Assembly (NCBI RefSeq): GCF_017329605.1
Contig: NZ_JAFMTY010000012.1
Span: 1 to 64,000 of the forward strand
Source: Alicyclobacillus fructus
Lineage (GTDB): Bacteria; Bacillota; Bacilli; Alicyclobacillales; Alicyclobacillaceae
Reading direction: 5' to 3'
Length of the DNA stretch: 64,000 nt
Every line of letters starts with the position of its first letter. The stretch's first letter is position 1. Shown piece by piece: positions 54,596 through 63,812 of the stretch. The translations under genes were made by a program, and so were the position numbers. Below the pieces are notes generated by a model. The model saw only the letters and a program-made list of their open reading frames with translations. It was not told the origin of the DNA and did no database searches.

Positions 54596-56296
54596 TCAGA
54601 TCCGCTTCTTCGAGCGCAAGGTGCTCCACAGCGCCGACAGGCCCAGCGCGCCGCTGACGCCGATGCCCACCCATCCAAGCGGCACGATGCCTCCGTGAGC
54701 GTCCGCGTGCGTGTCGGCGAAGGCCAACAGAAGCGCGCCGCCCAAGAAGAACGTCCCCGACATGAGGGCCAGCAAAAGTTTGTTCACGACGCGATGCAGG
54801 GTCCGGACCGCCTGATGTGACAACTGAGCGTCGAGGTTGACGCGAAAGTCGTTCCACTCAAAATGTTCGAGAATTTTATTGACTCGACGCGGCAGCGTCG
54901 CGGTCAGTTTGGCGAGTTCGGCGACGAAACTCGCATTGGTGTGGTAATTGAACCTGCGCATCATCCAGCGCCGCAAGATTTGCACGTCGGCGATCTCGAC
55001 GAGCTGATGGTACGAGATCTCCGGGCACAGCCAGCGAGCCGTTCCTTCCGCCGCCGAGAAGCCCTTGGTCCACAGCGCAAGCCCGTTCGGGATGCGGCAA
55101 TAGTTTTTCGCCGCGATCACGATGGTGCTGAGCAGGAGATTGCCCCAGTTGTAGTAGCTCGCCTGGGTGCTGTTCGTATAGTGGATGAGGAGCGAGCGCA
55201 GTTGATCGCGCAAGCTCACGAGATCCGTGTAGCGCGTCGGTTCGTAGATGTCCAAGAGCGCCTCGATGGCGTCCTCCTGCTGATTGACGCGAACATGCAT
55301 GAGCATGCGAAAGATGGCCTCGGTGTGGGCGGCATCCATCCGGCCCACGAGTCCCCAGTCCAGAATGGCGATCCGCTTCGTGCGCCGATCCACCATCAGG
55401 TTGGAGGCGTGCGGATCCGCATGATAGTTGCCTTCGACAAACGCTTTCACGTAGTAGTGAGCGAGGTCCGTCATGCGCTCCAGTCGTTCCTCGAAGGTGA
55501 AGAAGTCGACCGGAAAGTCCTTCAGGTTCCAGCCATCGATGAACTCCATCACCAGAACCCGCTGCGTGACGTGATAGACCTCGGGAATGTAGAGCGTTTC
55601 AAACTCCTCGACCATGGCCCGCTGTTCGTCCATGATCTCGGCCTCTCGCCTCAAATCCAGCTCATTCATCGTACTGCTGTAATAATCCTCGATGATGCCA
55701 TGCAGATCGAGCGAAACCTCGAGCTGGGGAGGAAGAAGCCGCTGCAATCTTCGCACGAGCTTGCGCACATTGCCGATATCGACTTGAAAAAGCCGATCCA
55801 CGAGCGGCCGCACAATCTTCACCGCCGCCATCCGGCCATCCGCGAGTTGAGCGCGGTAAACCTGGGCGAGCGACGCCGATCCCAAGGGGTTCGGATCGAT
55901 CCAGCGAAACACATCGGCCCAATTGGGAATTTCGTCTTCCAGCACGGCCATCATGTAATGAAAGGGAAGCGGCGGAACGCTGTCGAGCAGGGCCGCCAGC
56001 TCCGCCGTCACCGCTTCCGGCAAAAGCTCCTGCCGCGTCATGATGACCTGGCCCAACTTGATAAAGGTCGGCCCGAGCTCTTCAAAGGCGGCGCGGAGGC
56101 GCTGGCCGATGAGCCGATGCCTCGTCTCCTCGTCCCCGCTGCGATCCCTCAGAACATGGAGAACACCGTGTTTTACAAGCGCTTTCACCACTTCGTGCTG
56201 TCGCCTGCGCGGCGTGATTTTCTTCCGCTCTCGCTCGATCATCCGCCGAGCCCGAGCAAGCTCATTCACCTGTTCCTGACTGAGCGCGACCGCCAT
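54596..56296 (-). CDS. ABC1/UbiB-family atypical kinase
   Basis: A 566-residue protein of the ADCK/UbiB family, whose members support isoprenoid-quinone or lipid metabolism. Family marks: the KxGQ motif in FIKLGQVIMTRQELLP (near 70), the lysine in AAVKIVRP, the NYHADPHASNLMV catalytic segment and ILDWGLVG. Two hydrophobic helices (about 505-560) anchor the C-terminus. The frame opens at 56401, but ATG at 56296 behind GAGGGGG is chosen. A -10-like TATACT lies at 56398-56393. Confidence 0.88.
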   Translation of the reverse strand: MAVALSQEQVNELARARRMIERERKKITPRRRQHEVVKALVKHGVLHVLRDRSGDEETRHRLIGQRLRAAFEELGPTFIKLGQVIMTRQELLPEAVTAELAALLDSVPPLPFHYMMAVLEDEIPNWADVFRWIDPNPLGSASLAQVYRAQLADGRMAAVKIVRPLVDRLFQVDIGNVRKLVRRLQRLLPPQLEVSLDLHGIIEDYYSSTMNELDLRREAEIMDEQRAMVEEFETLYIPEVYHVTQRVLVMEFIDGWNLKDFPVDFFTFEERLERMTDLAHYYVKAFVEGNYHADPHASNLMVDRRTKRIAILDWGLVGRMDAAHTEAIFRMLMHVRVNQQEDAIEALLDIYEPTRYTDLVSLRDQLRSLLIHYTNSTQASYYNWGNLLLSTIVIAAKNYCRIPNGLALWTKGFSAAEGTARWLCPEISYHQLVEIADVQILRRWMMRRFNYHTNASFVAELAKLTATLPRRVNKILEHFEWNDFRVNLDAQLSHQAVRTLHRVVNKLLLALMSGTFFLGGALLLAFADTHADAHGGIVPLGWVGIGVSGALGLSALWSTLRSKKRI

Positions 56297-56472
56297 CTTA
56301 CCCACCCCCTCGCCGTCCTCGCGGCGATCCGGACACGAGCGCGCCCCTGCGGGACGTCCGCGAGCGCGTGCTCGTACGCTTCGCTTTCTTGGAGTATACA
56401 ATCCGAAAAACGCTGGCTATATCCCGAGATCGAGGGGAATTCCGCGGCCCCTCCCCTCTATGAGGGGGATGG

Positions 56473-57102
56473 CTACGAGCCTCCCGAAAGCGGGTGGGGA
56501 CCGTCTACGAAGGCGGTGTGCACAATGTACCGCATGGGCGCAAAGCCAAAGTAGTCGAAGGGCCAACAGGTTTGCAACGTGAGCGTCTCGTAGCCCGTCG
56601 GGGCTGCCTCGTACACGGCTGTTGGCAAGACGATCTGCGCGTTTTTGACCCGATAGGTGAATCGCCCGTACGGCGTGAGAAACATGACGAGATCGCCCGG
56701 GTGCAGTCGGCGGAGCACGCGGAACACGGTATCCCGGTGCCCTGCCACATACACGTTGTTATGCTGACCGGGAAGGGCCGATTGCGGATCGTGCCCGGCG
56801 CCGAGGGCGAGATCGGCCCATGTGTCGCCCTGAACCACGGGCACCTCGACGCCTTGTTGCGGGAACACGAGCTCGCCAATTTTCTGGCCATTTTTCGGGG
56901 CGGGCGCCCACCAGGGTGTCGCGTGCGCCTCGCCTATCGGATTCCGCGGATGATACTCGGGCAACGGGCGGTCGTTGACCCAGGCGGTCTCCCACAGATA
57001 AGCCCACCCCACATCGCCGGCAAGCGCAGCACCGGCGAGAGCCATGAGTAGGGGAACGGCCCGCGCGACGTGCGCGAGCCGCCTGCGCTGTATCGCCTGC
57101 AC
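56473..57102 (-). CDS. Class D sortase
   Basis: Transpeptidase that links surface proteins to the cell wall. The 209-residue product has an N-terminal membrane anchor (about 10-30), a spacer, and the sortase fold with His122 in VAGHRDT, Cys179 in TLQTCWPF and Arg191 in APMRYIV. The TL-T-C-W form and single N-terminal anchor fit class D. GTG at 57102 lies 3 nt after the stop of the upstream gene, which codes for a protein with an LPQTS wall signal: almost surely its substrate. Confidence 0.92.
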   Translation of the reverse strand: MQAIQRRRLAHVARAVPLLMALAGAALAGDVGWAYLWETAWVNDRPLPEYHPRNPIGEAHATPWWAPAPKNGQKIGELVFPQQGVEVPVVQGDTWADLALGAGHDPQSALPGQHNNVYVAGHRDTVFRVLRRLHPGDLVMFLTPYGRFTYRVKNAQIVLPTAVYEAAPTGYETLTLQTCWPFDYFGFAPMRYIVHTAFVDGPHPLSGGS

Positions 57103-57105
57103 CGT

Positions 57106-58467
57106 TCACACCAGCCAGCGGCGCGTCAACCGCCGCACCGGATAATAGGCAACAAGGCCCAGGGCCATCATCAACAGACCTGTTGCAATCCACAGCGGTT
57201 GTCGAGTCGACGTCTGTGGAAGCAACCCTTGATCGCCGCGCCCCGTGCTCGTGGACACGACGATGTGGGGAGGCGTGGTGCCCGTGGTGCCCGTGCTTCC
57301 CGTGCTTCCCGTGCTTCCCGTGCTTCCCGTGCTTCCCGTGCTTCCCGTGCTTCCCGTGCTTCCCGTGCTTCCCGTGCTACCTGTGCTACCCGTGCTGCCC
57401 GTGCTGCCCGTGCTGCCCGTGCTGCCCGTGCTGCCCGTGCTGCCCGTGGTGCCCGTGGTGCCCGTGCTGCCCGTGGTGCCCGTGCTGCCCGTGGTGCCCG
57501 TGGTGCCCGTGGTGCCCGTGGTGCCCGTGGTGCCCGTGGTGCCCGTGGTGCCCGTGGTGCCCGTGCTGCCCGTGGTGCCCGTGGTGCCCGTGGTGCCCGT
57601 GGTGCCCGTGGTGCCCGTGGTGCCCGTGGTGCCCGTGCTGCCCGTGCTGCCCGTGCTGCCCGTGCTGCCCGTGCTACCCAACGCATTCACGGCGATCCCG
57701 GCAAGCGACCCCGACGCCGCCACTTGCCCGCCCGACGAACCGACATTGACACCCACACCCGCCGCCCCATTCCCGGCGGCGCTTCCGCCCGACGAGCCCA
57801 CATTCGCGCCCACGCCCACCGCGCCACTTCCGCCCGCGGCTCCCCCGGACGACAGCGCGTTGAGCCCGAGAGCCAGCGCACCTTGTCCTGAAGCGCTTCC
57901 CCCCGACGACAGGGCGTTGACCGCAACGCCCAGCGGCCCAGACGCGGATGCCGATCCACCAGATGACAGCGCGTTCACCGAAACGCCCACAGGCCCCGAG
58001 GTCGTCGCGGATCCGCCGGACGCCAAGAGACTCAAATCGAGCGAAACCGCGCCCGACTTCGCCGATGCCGCCGTCCCGCCGCCCGTCCCGCCGGTGTTCG
58101 ACGACGCGCTTGCCGCGCCCAAAGAATACGCCGCCCCCGCCCCGTCTTCAGATGTGGAACTGCCAGCAGACGAAGCGCCCGCCTGTTGCCCGGACGAGTT
58201 CGCCCCGTTGCCTTCGCTGCCCGAACCCACGCTCACGCCCAAGCTCACGAGGCCGCCCGATCCCGGCGCTCCGGATCCTCCGCCCGCCGGCAACAGGTTC
58301 AGATTCACATCCACCCCCTTCGATCCACCCAGGTCCAGGTTCAGCCCCAACAGACTACCCTGCGAGGCGCTCGACGCCGTCGATGCAAACGCGGTCCCGC
58401 CCCCGACCGTGAACGCCATCGCGCCGATCGCCGTTCCCAGTGCCACAGTCCAGCCCTTGTGCATCAT
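57106..58467 (-). CDS. Sortase-anchored surface protein with Gly-(Ser/Thr)-Thr repeat stalk
   Basis: A 453-residue exported protein. Order: signal peptide (1-29, cut after AFA), a Gly/Ser/Ala-rich head, about six imperfect 19-residue repeats of the type [19 protein letters not shown] (roughly 180-295), and about 45 tripeptides G-S-T or G-T-T (about 300-434 in the frame coded by 57678-57274). The tail ends with LPQTS, a hydrophobic segment and RRLTRR, a sortase signal. Such stalks are collagen-like only in period 3, since they lack proline. ATG at 58467 or 58464 behind GGAGGAAGGG. Confidence 0.85.
   Translation of the reverse strand: MMHKGWTVALGTAIGAMAFTVGGGTAFASTASSASQGSLLGLNLDLGGSKGVDVNLNLLPAGGGSGAPGSGGLVSLGVSVGSGSEGNGANSSGQQAGASSAGSSTSEDGAGAAYSLGAASASSNTGGTGGGTAASAKSGAVSLDLSLLASGGSATTSGPVGVSVNALSSGGSASASGPLGVAVNALSSGGSASGQGALALGLNALSSGGAAGGSGAVGVGANVGSSGGSAAGNGAAGVGVNVGSSGGQVAASGSLAGIAVNALGSTGSTGSTGSTGSTGTTGTTGTTGTTGTTGTTGTTGSTGTTGTTGTTGTTGTTGTTGTTGTTGSTGTTGSTGTTGTTGSTGSTGSTGSTGSTGSTGSTGSTGSTGSTGSTGSTGSTGSTGSTGSTGSTGTTGTTPPHIVVSTSTGRGDQGLLPQTSTRQPLWIATGLLMMALGLVAYYPVRRLTRRWLV
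57274..57678 (-). repeat. About 45 tandem 9-bp coding repeats
   Basis: Unit on the coding strand is GG(C/A/T)-A(G/C)C-ACG, i.e. Gly-Ser/Thr-Thr. Nine consecutive units near 57290-57370 are identical (GGAAGCACG), while the rest use GGC, a sign of recent local expansion. Because the unit is a multiple of three, copy-number change alters stalk length without a frameshift. It explains the long false open frames on the plus strand here. Confidence 0.95.
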
Positions 58468-58586
58468 GCATCCCTTCCTCCCGCGATCGTCTTCTTTCTC
58501 TCTCATGGAATGTGCTCCTAGGCTAGCGCCATGTTCGCATCTGAAACATCCCAAGGTCGTAGGTTTTCTCGCCCCAAAGACACGGG

Positions 58587-58613
58587 GAGCGGCTGTCAAC
58601 CTCACAGCCGCTC
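58587..58613 (-). terminator. Hairpin overlapping the thiolase stop codon
   Basis: Nine-bp stem GAGCGGCTG/CAGCCGCTC, whose first arm is the last three thiolase codons. No T tract follows, so termination may be weak. Confidence 0.5.
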
Positions 58614-59741
58614 AACGATGGTCCCTGTCGCCATGCCAAAACCGATGCACATCACCTGCAACCCATAGCGCCCGCCGGTATCCTCCAATTCGTGAAGCAG
58701 CGTCGTCATGATCCGCGCGCCGCTTGCCCCGAGCGGATGGCCCAGCGCGATGGCGCCCCCGCGCGGATTCACCTTGGCCATATCGGGCTGGATCTCGCGC
58801 TTCCACGCCAGCACCACCGAGGCGAAGGCTTCGTTGATTTCGATCACGTCGATGTCTTCGAGTTTCAGCCCCGCTTTGTCGAGCGCCTTGCGCGTCGCCG
58901 GGATCACGCCCGTGAGCATGATGACGGGATCGACACCCACCACCACACGCGACACGATGCGCGCCCTCGGCCGCAGGCCGAGCTTCGCCGCCTTCTCCCC
59001 GGACATGAGCAGCACCGCGGAGGCGCCGTCCGAGATCTGGCTCGAGTTCCCGGCGGTGACGCGCCCGTCCGGACGGAACGAGGGCTTCAGACCCGCCAGC
59101 TTGTCGAGCGACGTGTCGCGCCGGATGCCCTCGTCGCGCGTCACCGTCGCCTTCTCCGGGCCGACGTTCTCCACCGGGATCCGTTCGCGATCGAACAACC
59201 CCGCGTCTTCCGCTTGGGCTGCCTTCTGGTGGCTCTCAAGCGAAAAGGCGTCCATTTCCTCCCGGCTGATGTTCCACCTGTCCGCGATCATCTCCGCGGA
59301 GAATCCCTGCGGCACAATCTGAAAGCGTTTGGTCAGAGCGGTGGAAAACTTGCCGAGGTCCGTGCCCATCGGAACGCGGCTCATGCTCTCCACGCCACAC
59401 GCGATGACGACATCCATATCCCCGGCCAGGATGGCCTGCGCCGCGTTGTGAATCGCCTGCTGGCTCGATCCGCACATCCGGTTCAGCGAAAACGACGGCA
59501 CCTCCACAGGCAGACCGGCCGCGAGCACCGCCATGCGACCGATGTTGCCGCCCTGTTCCCCCGTCATGGTGACACAACCGGTCACCACGTCCTCCAGCTC
59601 CATCGGATCGAGCTGATTGCGATCCACCAGCGCCTTCAACAGCGGCGCCAGCAGATCCACCGGATGCACCGACGACAGGCTCCCGTTCTTGCGCCCTATC
59701 GGCGTGCGAATGGCGTCGACAATCACCACCTCGCGCTGCAC
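58602..59741 (-). CDS. Acetyl-CoA acyltransferase (thiolase)
   Basis: Last step of beta-oxidation: splits 3-oxoacyl-CoA with CoA. The 379-residue product has the acyl-enzyme Cys90 in [11 protein letters not shown], and the C-terminal [11 protein letters not shown] and CIGFGMATG with the second His and Cys. GTG at 59741 has AAAGGGGG about 8 nt upstream. FadA/FadI type; a biosynthetic acetoacetyl-CoA role is less likely beside dehydrogenase genes. Confidence 0.94.
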   Translation of the reverse strand: MQREVVIVDAIRTPIGRKNGSLSSVHPVDLLAPLLKALVDRNQLDPMELEDVVTGCVTMTGEQGGNIGRMAVLAAGLPVEVPSFSLNRMCGSSQQAIHNAAQAILAGDMDVVIACGVESMSRVPMGTDLGKFSTALTKRFQIVPQGFSAEMIADRWNISREEMDAFSLESHQKAAQAEDAGLFDRERIPVENVGPEKATVTRDEGIRRDTSLDKLAGLKPSFRPDGRVTAGNSSQISDGASAVLLMSGEKAAKLGLRPRARIVSRVVVGVDPVIMLTGVIPATRKALDKAGLKLEDIDVIEINEAFASVVLAWKREIQPDMAKVNPRGGAIALGHPLGASGARIMTTLLHELEDTGGRYGLQVMCIGFGMATGTIVERL

Positions 59742-59780
59742 AAAAGGTCCCCCTTTCCATTGACCCATCGGGTCATCCGG

Positions 59781-60623
59781 TCAGAACGTGAACAGGTCGA
59801 TCCCGCCGCAGACCGGCAGACCGATCCCCGTGATGTACTTCGCCTTGTCAGAGCACAGGAACACGATGGCGTTGGCGACGTCCTCCGGATCGCCCGGCTT
59901 GCGGAAGGCCGTGCGCTGGATCATCCGCTCGTTCATCTGCTTGTTGCCCATCTTGAAGGCCTCGGTGTTGATGATGCCCGGCACGATGGCGTTCACCGTG
60001 ATGCCGTAGCGCGCGCCCTCGAGGGCCATGCTCTTGGTGAAACTCAGGATACCGCCCTTGGTCGACGCGTAGCTCGCCTGACCAAAGCCGCCCTGAATAC
60101 CCACGATAGACGACATGTTGATGATCCGGCCCCATCCCTGCTCCTTCATGTAGGGCCACACGGCCTTCGTGCAGTTGTACGTGCCCGTGAGATTCACGCG
60201 CAGATCCCGCTCCCACAGGTCGTCGCGCTGATTCTCAATTTGGGAGACGTGATCGAGCGTGCCCGCATTGTTTACGAGGATGTCGATCCGGCCGAACTCC
60301 TCCTTCACGCGGGCGAAGACGTCGCGCACCTGATCCCGATCCGTCACGTCCATCTTGATGGCGAACGATCGCCTGCCCATCTGGCGAATCTCCTCGGCCG
60401 TCTTTTCCGCGTAAACCACCTTCGTGCTCTGCATGACCTGGGCCAAGGGCCCGTACTGCTTCGCGGTCTGGCCGCTCGACTCGTCGCTCTCAATCAGGAT
60501 GTCGGTGATGACGACGTCGGCGCCTGCCTCGGCCAGGGCGAGCGCGTCAGCGCGCCCCAATCCGCGCGATGCGCCCGTCACCACCGCCACTTTGCCTTTC
60601 AACAGTTGATCCCAAGACGACAT
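59781..60623 (-). CDS. SDR-family 3-hydroxyacyl-CoA dehydrogenase-like protein
   Basis: A 280-residue SDR with TGASRGLGRAD, NNAGTLDHVSQ, SSIVGIQGGFGQASYASTKGG (Ser, Tyr, Lys) and an extended insertion (about 42-75) after the second strand, as in some peroxisomal-type or actinobacterial 3-hydroxyacyl dehydrogenases. There is no classical FadB-type dehydrogenase in the window, so this enzyme may do that step. ATG behind GGGGGG. Confidence 0.88.
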   Translation of the reverse strand: MSSWDQLLKGKVAVVTGASRGLGRADALALAEAGADVVITDILIESDESSGQTAKQYGPLAQVMQSTKVVYAEKTAEEIRQMGRRSFAIKMDVTDRDQVRDVFARVKEEFGRIDILVNNAGTLDHVSQIENQRDDLWERDLRVNLTGTYNCTKAVWPYMKEQGWGRIINMSSIVGIQGGFGQASYASTKGGILSFTKSMALEGARYGITVNAIVPGIINTEAFKMGNKQMNERMIQRTAFRKPGDPEDVANAIVFLCSDKAKYITGIGLPVCGGIDLFTF

Positions 60624-60642
60624 CTTCCATCCCCCCGGTGTC

Positions 60643-61449
60643 TCATGCTTTGGCCGCCGTATCCTTCAGGAATTTCGCCGGCCGCTTCTGCAGGAACGCC
60701 GCGATCCCTTCAAGCGGTTCGCCGGTGCTGAACGTGCGTTCGAAATTCTCCGCTTCGACGCGCAAGCCGCCCTCCAGCGGAATGGCCGCGTCGATGGCCT
60801 GCTTGGCGAGGCCCATGGCGAACACCGCGCGCTCGCTCAGGCTTTCGGCGAACGCGAGGACTTCCTCCCGCAGCCGATCCGGCTCGACGGCTTTGGTGAC
60901 AAGGCCGATGGTCTCCGCCTCCTCCTTGGTCAACCGCTTGGCAAAGAAGATGAGTTCCGTCGCCTTGGCGCGGCCAAGGAGGGCGGTCATGCGCTGCGTG
61001 CCGCCCGCGCCGGGAATCAGGCCGAGCGACACCTCGGTGAGGCCGATGGTCCCGCCGCTCATGATGCGGAAGTCGCAGGCGAGCGCCAGTTCGCAGCCTC
61101 CGCCGAGCGCGTGGCCGTGAATCGCCGCGATGACGGGGCGCGGAAACTTGGCGACGCGATCGAACACGCGCTGCATGCGGCTCGCGGCGTCGCGAATGGC
61201 GCCGCCTTGCCCGGCGTACTTCGACGCATTCTGCGTCATCATCTTGAGGTCCGCCCCCGCGACAAAGTTTTTGGGATGCGCGGAGGCGAGGACGATGACG
61301 CGCGCCGACTTGTCTCCCTCGAGTTCCAAGAGAAGCGCGTCGAGATCGTCGACCAGCGCGTCCGAGATGGCGTTGGCCGGCGGATTGTCGATGTCCACCC
61401 AGACGACGCCTCGGTCGAGGCGATCGACGCGCAGCGTTGAATAAGCCAT
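60643..61449 (-). CDS. Enoyl-CoA hydratase
   Basis: Crotonase-fold enzyme of 268 residues: FVAGADLKMM (oxyanion hole), HGHALGGGCELALACDFRI with the first catalytic Glu region and EVSLGLIPGAGGTQR with the second. Makes (S)-3-hydroxyacyl-CoA. Followed closely by the SDR and thiolase genes, giving a consecutive hydratase-dehydrogenase-thiolase order. Confidence 0.94.
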   Translation of the reverse strand: MAYSTLRVDRLDRGVVWVDIDNPPANAISDALVDDLDALLLELEGDKSARVIVLASAHPKNFVAGADLKMMTQNASKYAGQGGAIRDAASRMQRVFDRVAKFPRPVIAAIHGHALGGGCELALACDFRIMSGGTIGLTEVSLGLIPGAGGTQRMTALLGRAKATELIFFAKRLTKEEAETIGLVTKAVEPDRLREEVLAFAESLSERAVFAMGLAKQAIDAAIPLEGGLRVEAENFERTFSTGEPLEGIAAFLQKRPAKFLKDTAAKA

Positions 61450-61461
61450 GCCATCACCCCC

Positions 61462-62676
61462 TCACAGGCGCAGGCCGTGCGGCTCGTACAGCCGCCGGGC
61501 GACAATCAGGTGCTGGATTTGGTTGGTGCCTTCGAAAATGTCGAAGACCTTGACGTCGCGGTACAATTTCTCCACCAGATGCCCATCGAGCCCAATCGGC
61601 CCCATGATCTCGAGGCAATCCGAGCACACCTCAAGCGAAATGCGCCCCGCGTGCGCCTTGCACATCGCCGCTTCCTTGGCGTTCGGTTGGCCGAGATCCG
61701 CCTTCCAGGCGGCCTCCCACGTGAGAAGCCGCGCGGCGTGAATTTTCGCATCCATTTCGCCCAATTTCGCGAGCACGTCGCTTCGGACGCGCTGACCGCG
61801 CGGATACTCCTTTTTGACAAAGTCGAGCGTGTACTCGTAGGCCGCGCGAGCGATGCCCACCGCCATGGCGGCGACAATCGGGCGAGTGCTGTCGAACGTG
61901 GACATGGCCACGCGGAATCCGGACGATCCGGCGCGATTCTCGTAGTGCGCCTCGCCGCCGAGCAGGTTGTCGATCGGCACGAAGCAGTCCTCGAAGACGA
62001 GTTCCGCCGTCTCGGACGCGCGCAGGCCCATCTTGTGCGCGACGCGCGTGCATGTGAATCCAGGCGTTCCCTTCTCCACCACGAACGCGCGGTGCCCGGC
62101 CCGCCCGAGTGACGGATCGACCGTGGCAAACGCCACGACCCATGACGCGCGGCCGCCGTTGGTGATGTACACCTTGTGGCCGTTGAGGACGTACCCGCCG
62201 TCGACCTTCTTGGCCGACGTGCGGATGCCCGACACGTCCGATCCGGCCCCCGGCTCGGTCAGCGCGTACGCGCCCCAGCGCGGTTCGTCCTTCGTGAAGA
62301 TGCCGAGGAACCGCTCCTTCTGCTCCGGCGTGCCGGTCGACATCACAGGCGGCCCGCCCAGCCCCGGCCCGGGCAGGGACAAGGCGATGGCCGGATCGCC
62401 CCAGGCCAACTCCTCGGCGGCGATGACCCCCAAGCGGTTGGTCTGGCGTTCGCGCGGCTCCTTGCGAGCCTCGCCCTCTTTTTTCTTCCCGCCATCTCCG
62501 CCGAAGTTCGACATGCTGAGCGAAATGCCCATGCGGTTGACCTTGGCCAACCAATCGTCCGGCACGCGCTCTTCTCGATCCGCGAGGAGAGAGATGGGCC
62601 GCATTTCGTGTTCCGCAAACCAGTGCACCATGTCGCGAACCTGCTTTTGCTGCGGGTTCAACTCGAAGTCAATCAC
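61462..62676 (-). CDS. Acyl-CoA dehydrogenase, catalytic subunit type
   Basis: A 404-residue flavoprotein with YALTEPGAGSDVSGI, VYITNGGRASW, YPRGQRVRSDVLAKLG and the catalytic Glu segment FDIFEGTNQIQ. An insertion rich in Lys/Glu (GGDGGKKKEGEARKEPRE) sits near residue 70. GTG at 62676 overlaps the stop of the preceding dehydrogenase-like gene (GTGA), and GGAAGGTG precedes it. The coupling suggests a hetero-oligomer. Confidence 0.93.
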   Translation of the reverse strand: MIDFELNPQQKQVRDMVHWFAEHEMRPISLLADREERVPDDWLAKVNRMGISLSMSNFGGDGGKKKEGEARKEPRERQTNRLGVIAAEELAWGDPAIALSLPGPGLGGPPVMSTGTPEQKERFLGIFTKDEPRWGAYALTEPGAGSDVSGIRTSAKKVDGGYVLNGHKVYITNGGRASWVVAFATVDPSLGRAGHRAFVVEKGTPGFTCTRVAHKMGLRASETAELVFEDCFVPIDNLLGGEAHYENRAGSSGFRVAMSTFDSTRPIVAAMAVGIARAAYEYTLDFVKKEYPRGQRVRSDVLAKLGEMDAKIHAARLLTWEAAWKADLGQPNAKEAAMCKAHAGRISLEVCSDCLEIMGPIGLDGHLVEKLYRDVKVFDIFEGTNQIQHLIVARRLYEPHGLRL

Positions 62677-63794
62677 ACGAGCACACCTTCCTTCTCCGCC
62701 ACGCCCAGGGCTCGGCCGCCCGCCCGCTCGAACCACGCCGTCTCACGGCCGTACAGCACGCACTGCGCCTGGGCGTCCCGCATCCACTTTTCGACCGGGT
62801 ACTCCTGCAGATAGCCGGCGCCACCGAGCATCTGCACGCCCTGATTCGTGACGAACCGCGCGCTGCGGAGCGCGTAGGCGAGGGCGCGCGCCGCTTCCCG
62901 AACCGATTCGGCGCCGCGCGCATCCACGGCGTGAGCCGCCTGCCAGACCAGGTTGCGCGCCGCTTCCGTTTCGATGGCCATGTCGGCGACGGTGAATGAA
63001 ACGCCCTGAAACTTCGGAATCTCCTGTCCAAACGCCTTGCGCTGACTCGTGTATTCAATCGTGTATTCGAGCGAGGCGCGCATCACGCCCACGCACTTCG
63101 CCGCCTCGAGCACGGCCACGCGGGTTTCAGCCTCGCGAACGAGGGCCTCGGCTTCCGCGCCGCGAGCGAGGATGTCCTCCTGCCGGACCAGGGTGGCGTC
63201 GAAGATGGCCCGGCCGACATGCGCCGCCAACAGGCCGAGACGCACGTCGCCCGCCTCGTCCCGCCACTCGGTCTCCGTGCGGTTGAGCCAAGCCAGCACG
63301 GCTTCTCCGCCCGGCGCGAAGAAGCTGACCAACAGCTGATCCGCCCCCAGGACGGATCGGCGCGGATGCGTGACACCCTGAAGGCGAAAGCCGCCCTTTT
63401 CCTCCACCACCGCGATCTCGCCCGCCTCCAACTTCAACCACGGGACCCGCTGCGCGGCGCCGTCCGCCAATTCGAGCCGGCCCGGATCCGGCAACACGCG
63501 GATGAGCGACGAACTGTCGCAAAGCCCGGGCAATCCCTGCACGATGCCGAGATCGCCATAGGACAACGCCTCGAGGATTTGCACCTGCGAGACCAAAGGC
63601 AGCTCGGAACCGGCCAACGATTCCGGCAACTCGAGCGAGATGAGCCCGAGTTCATGGGCCTTGGCGACGATGCCGTCCGACGGCATGCGCGATTTCTCCG
63701 CTTCCCGGGCCGCCTCGCGCAGTTGGGTGCGCGCGAACTCGCTCGCCACCTCGACAAACGCCTGTTCCTCCTCGCTCGGCAGGAATGAAATCAT
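62673..63794 (-). CDS. Acyl-CoA dehydrogenase-like protein lacking the catalytic motifs
   Basis: A 373-residue member of the fold by its C-terminal half (RKAFGQEIPKFQGVSFTVADMAIETEAARNLVWQAAHA, MLGGAGYLQEYPVEKWMRDAQ). The TEP-GSD loop is missing, and the EGT catalytic segment is replaced by YGRETAWFE. It is therefore probably a non-catalytic or flavin-sharing partner of the overlapping gene 61462-62676, as in the alpha2beta2 FadE pairs of mycobacteria. ATG behind AGGAGGGAAGG. Confidence 0.85.
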   Translation of the reverse strand: MISFLPSEEEQAFVEVASEFARTQLREAAREAEKSRMPSDGIVAKAHELGLISLELPESLAGSELPLVSQVQILEALSYGDLGIVQGLPGLCDSSSLIRVLPDPGRLELADGAAQRVPWLKLEAGEIAVVEEKGGFRLQGVTHPRRSVLGADQLLVSFFAPGGEAVLAWLNRTETEWRDEAGDVRLGLLAAHVGRAIFDATLVRQEDILARGAEAEALVREAETRVAVLEAAKCVGVMRASLEYTIEYTSQRKAFGQEIPKFQGVSFTVADMAIETEAARNLVWQAAHAVDARGAESVREAARALAYALRSARFVTNQGVQMLGGAGYLQEYPVEKWMRDAQAQCVLYGRETAWFERAGGRALGVAEKEGVLV

Positions 63795-63812
63795 GTCCTT
63801 CCCTCCTAGGTC

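Noticed and set aside
57274-57678. Repeat array considered as CRISPR
   Set aside because: Units are 9 bp, contiguous and without spacers, and they code for tripeptides.
57245-58711. Long plus-strand frames over the 9-bp repeats
   Set aside because: They are opposite-strand shadows of the repeat gene; the minus frame has a signal peptide, ribosome site and sortase signal.
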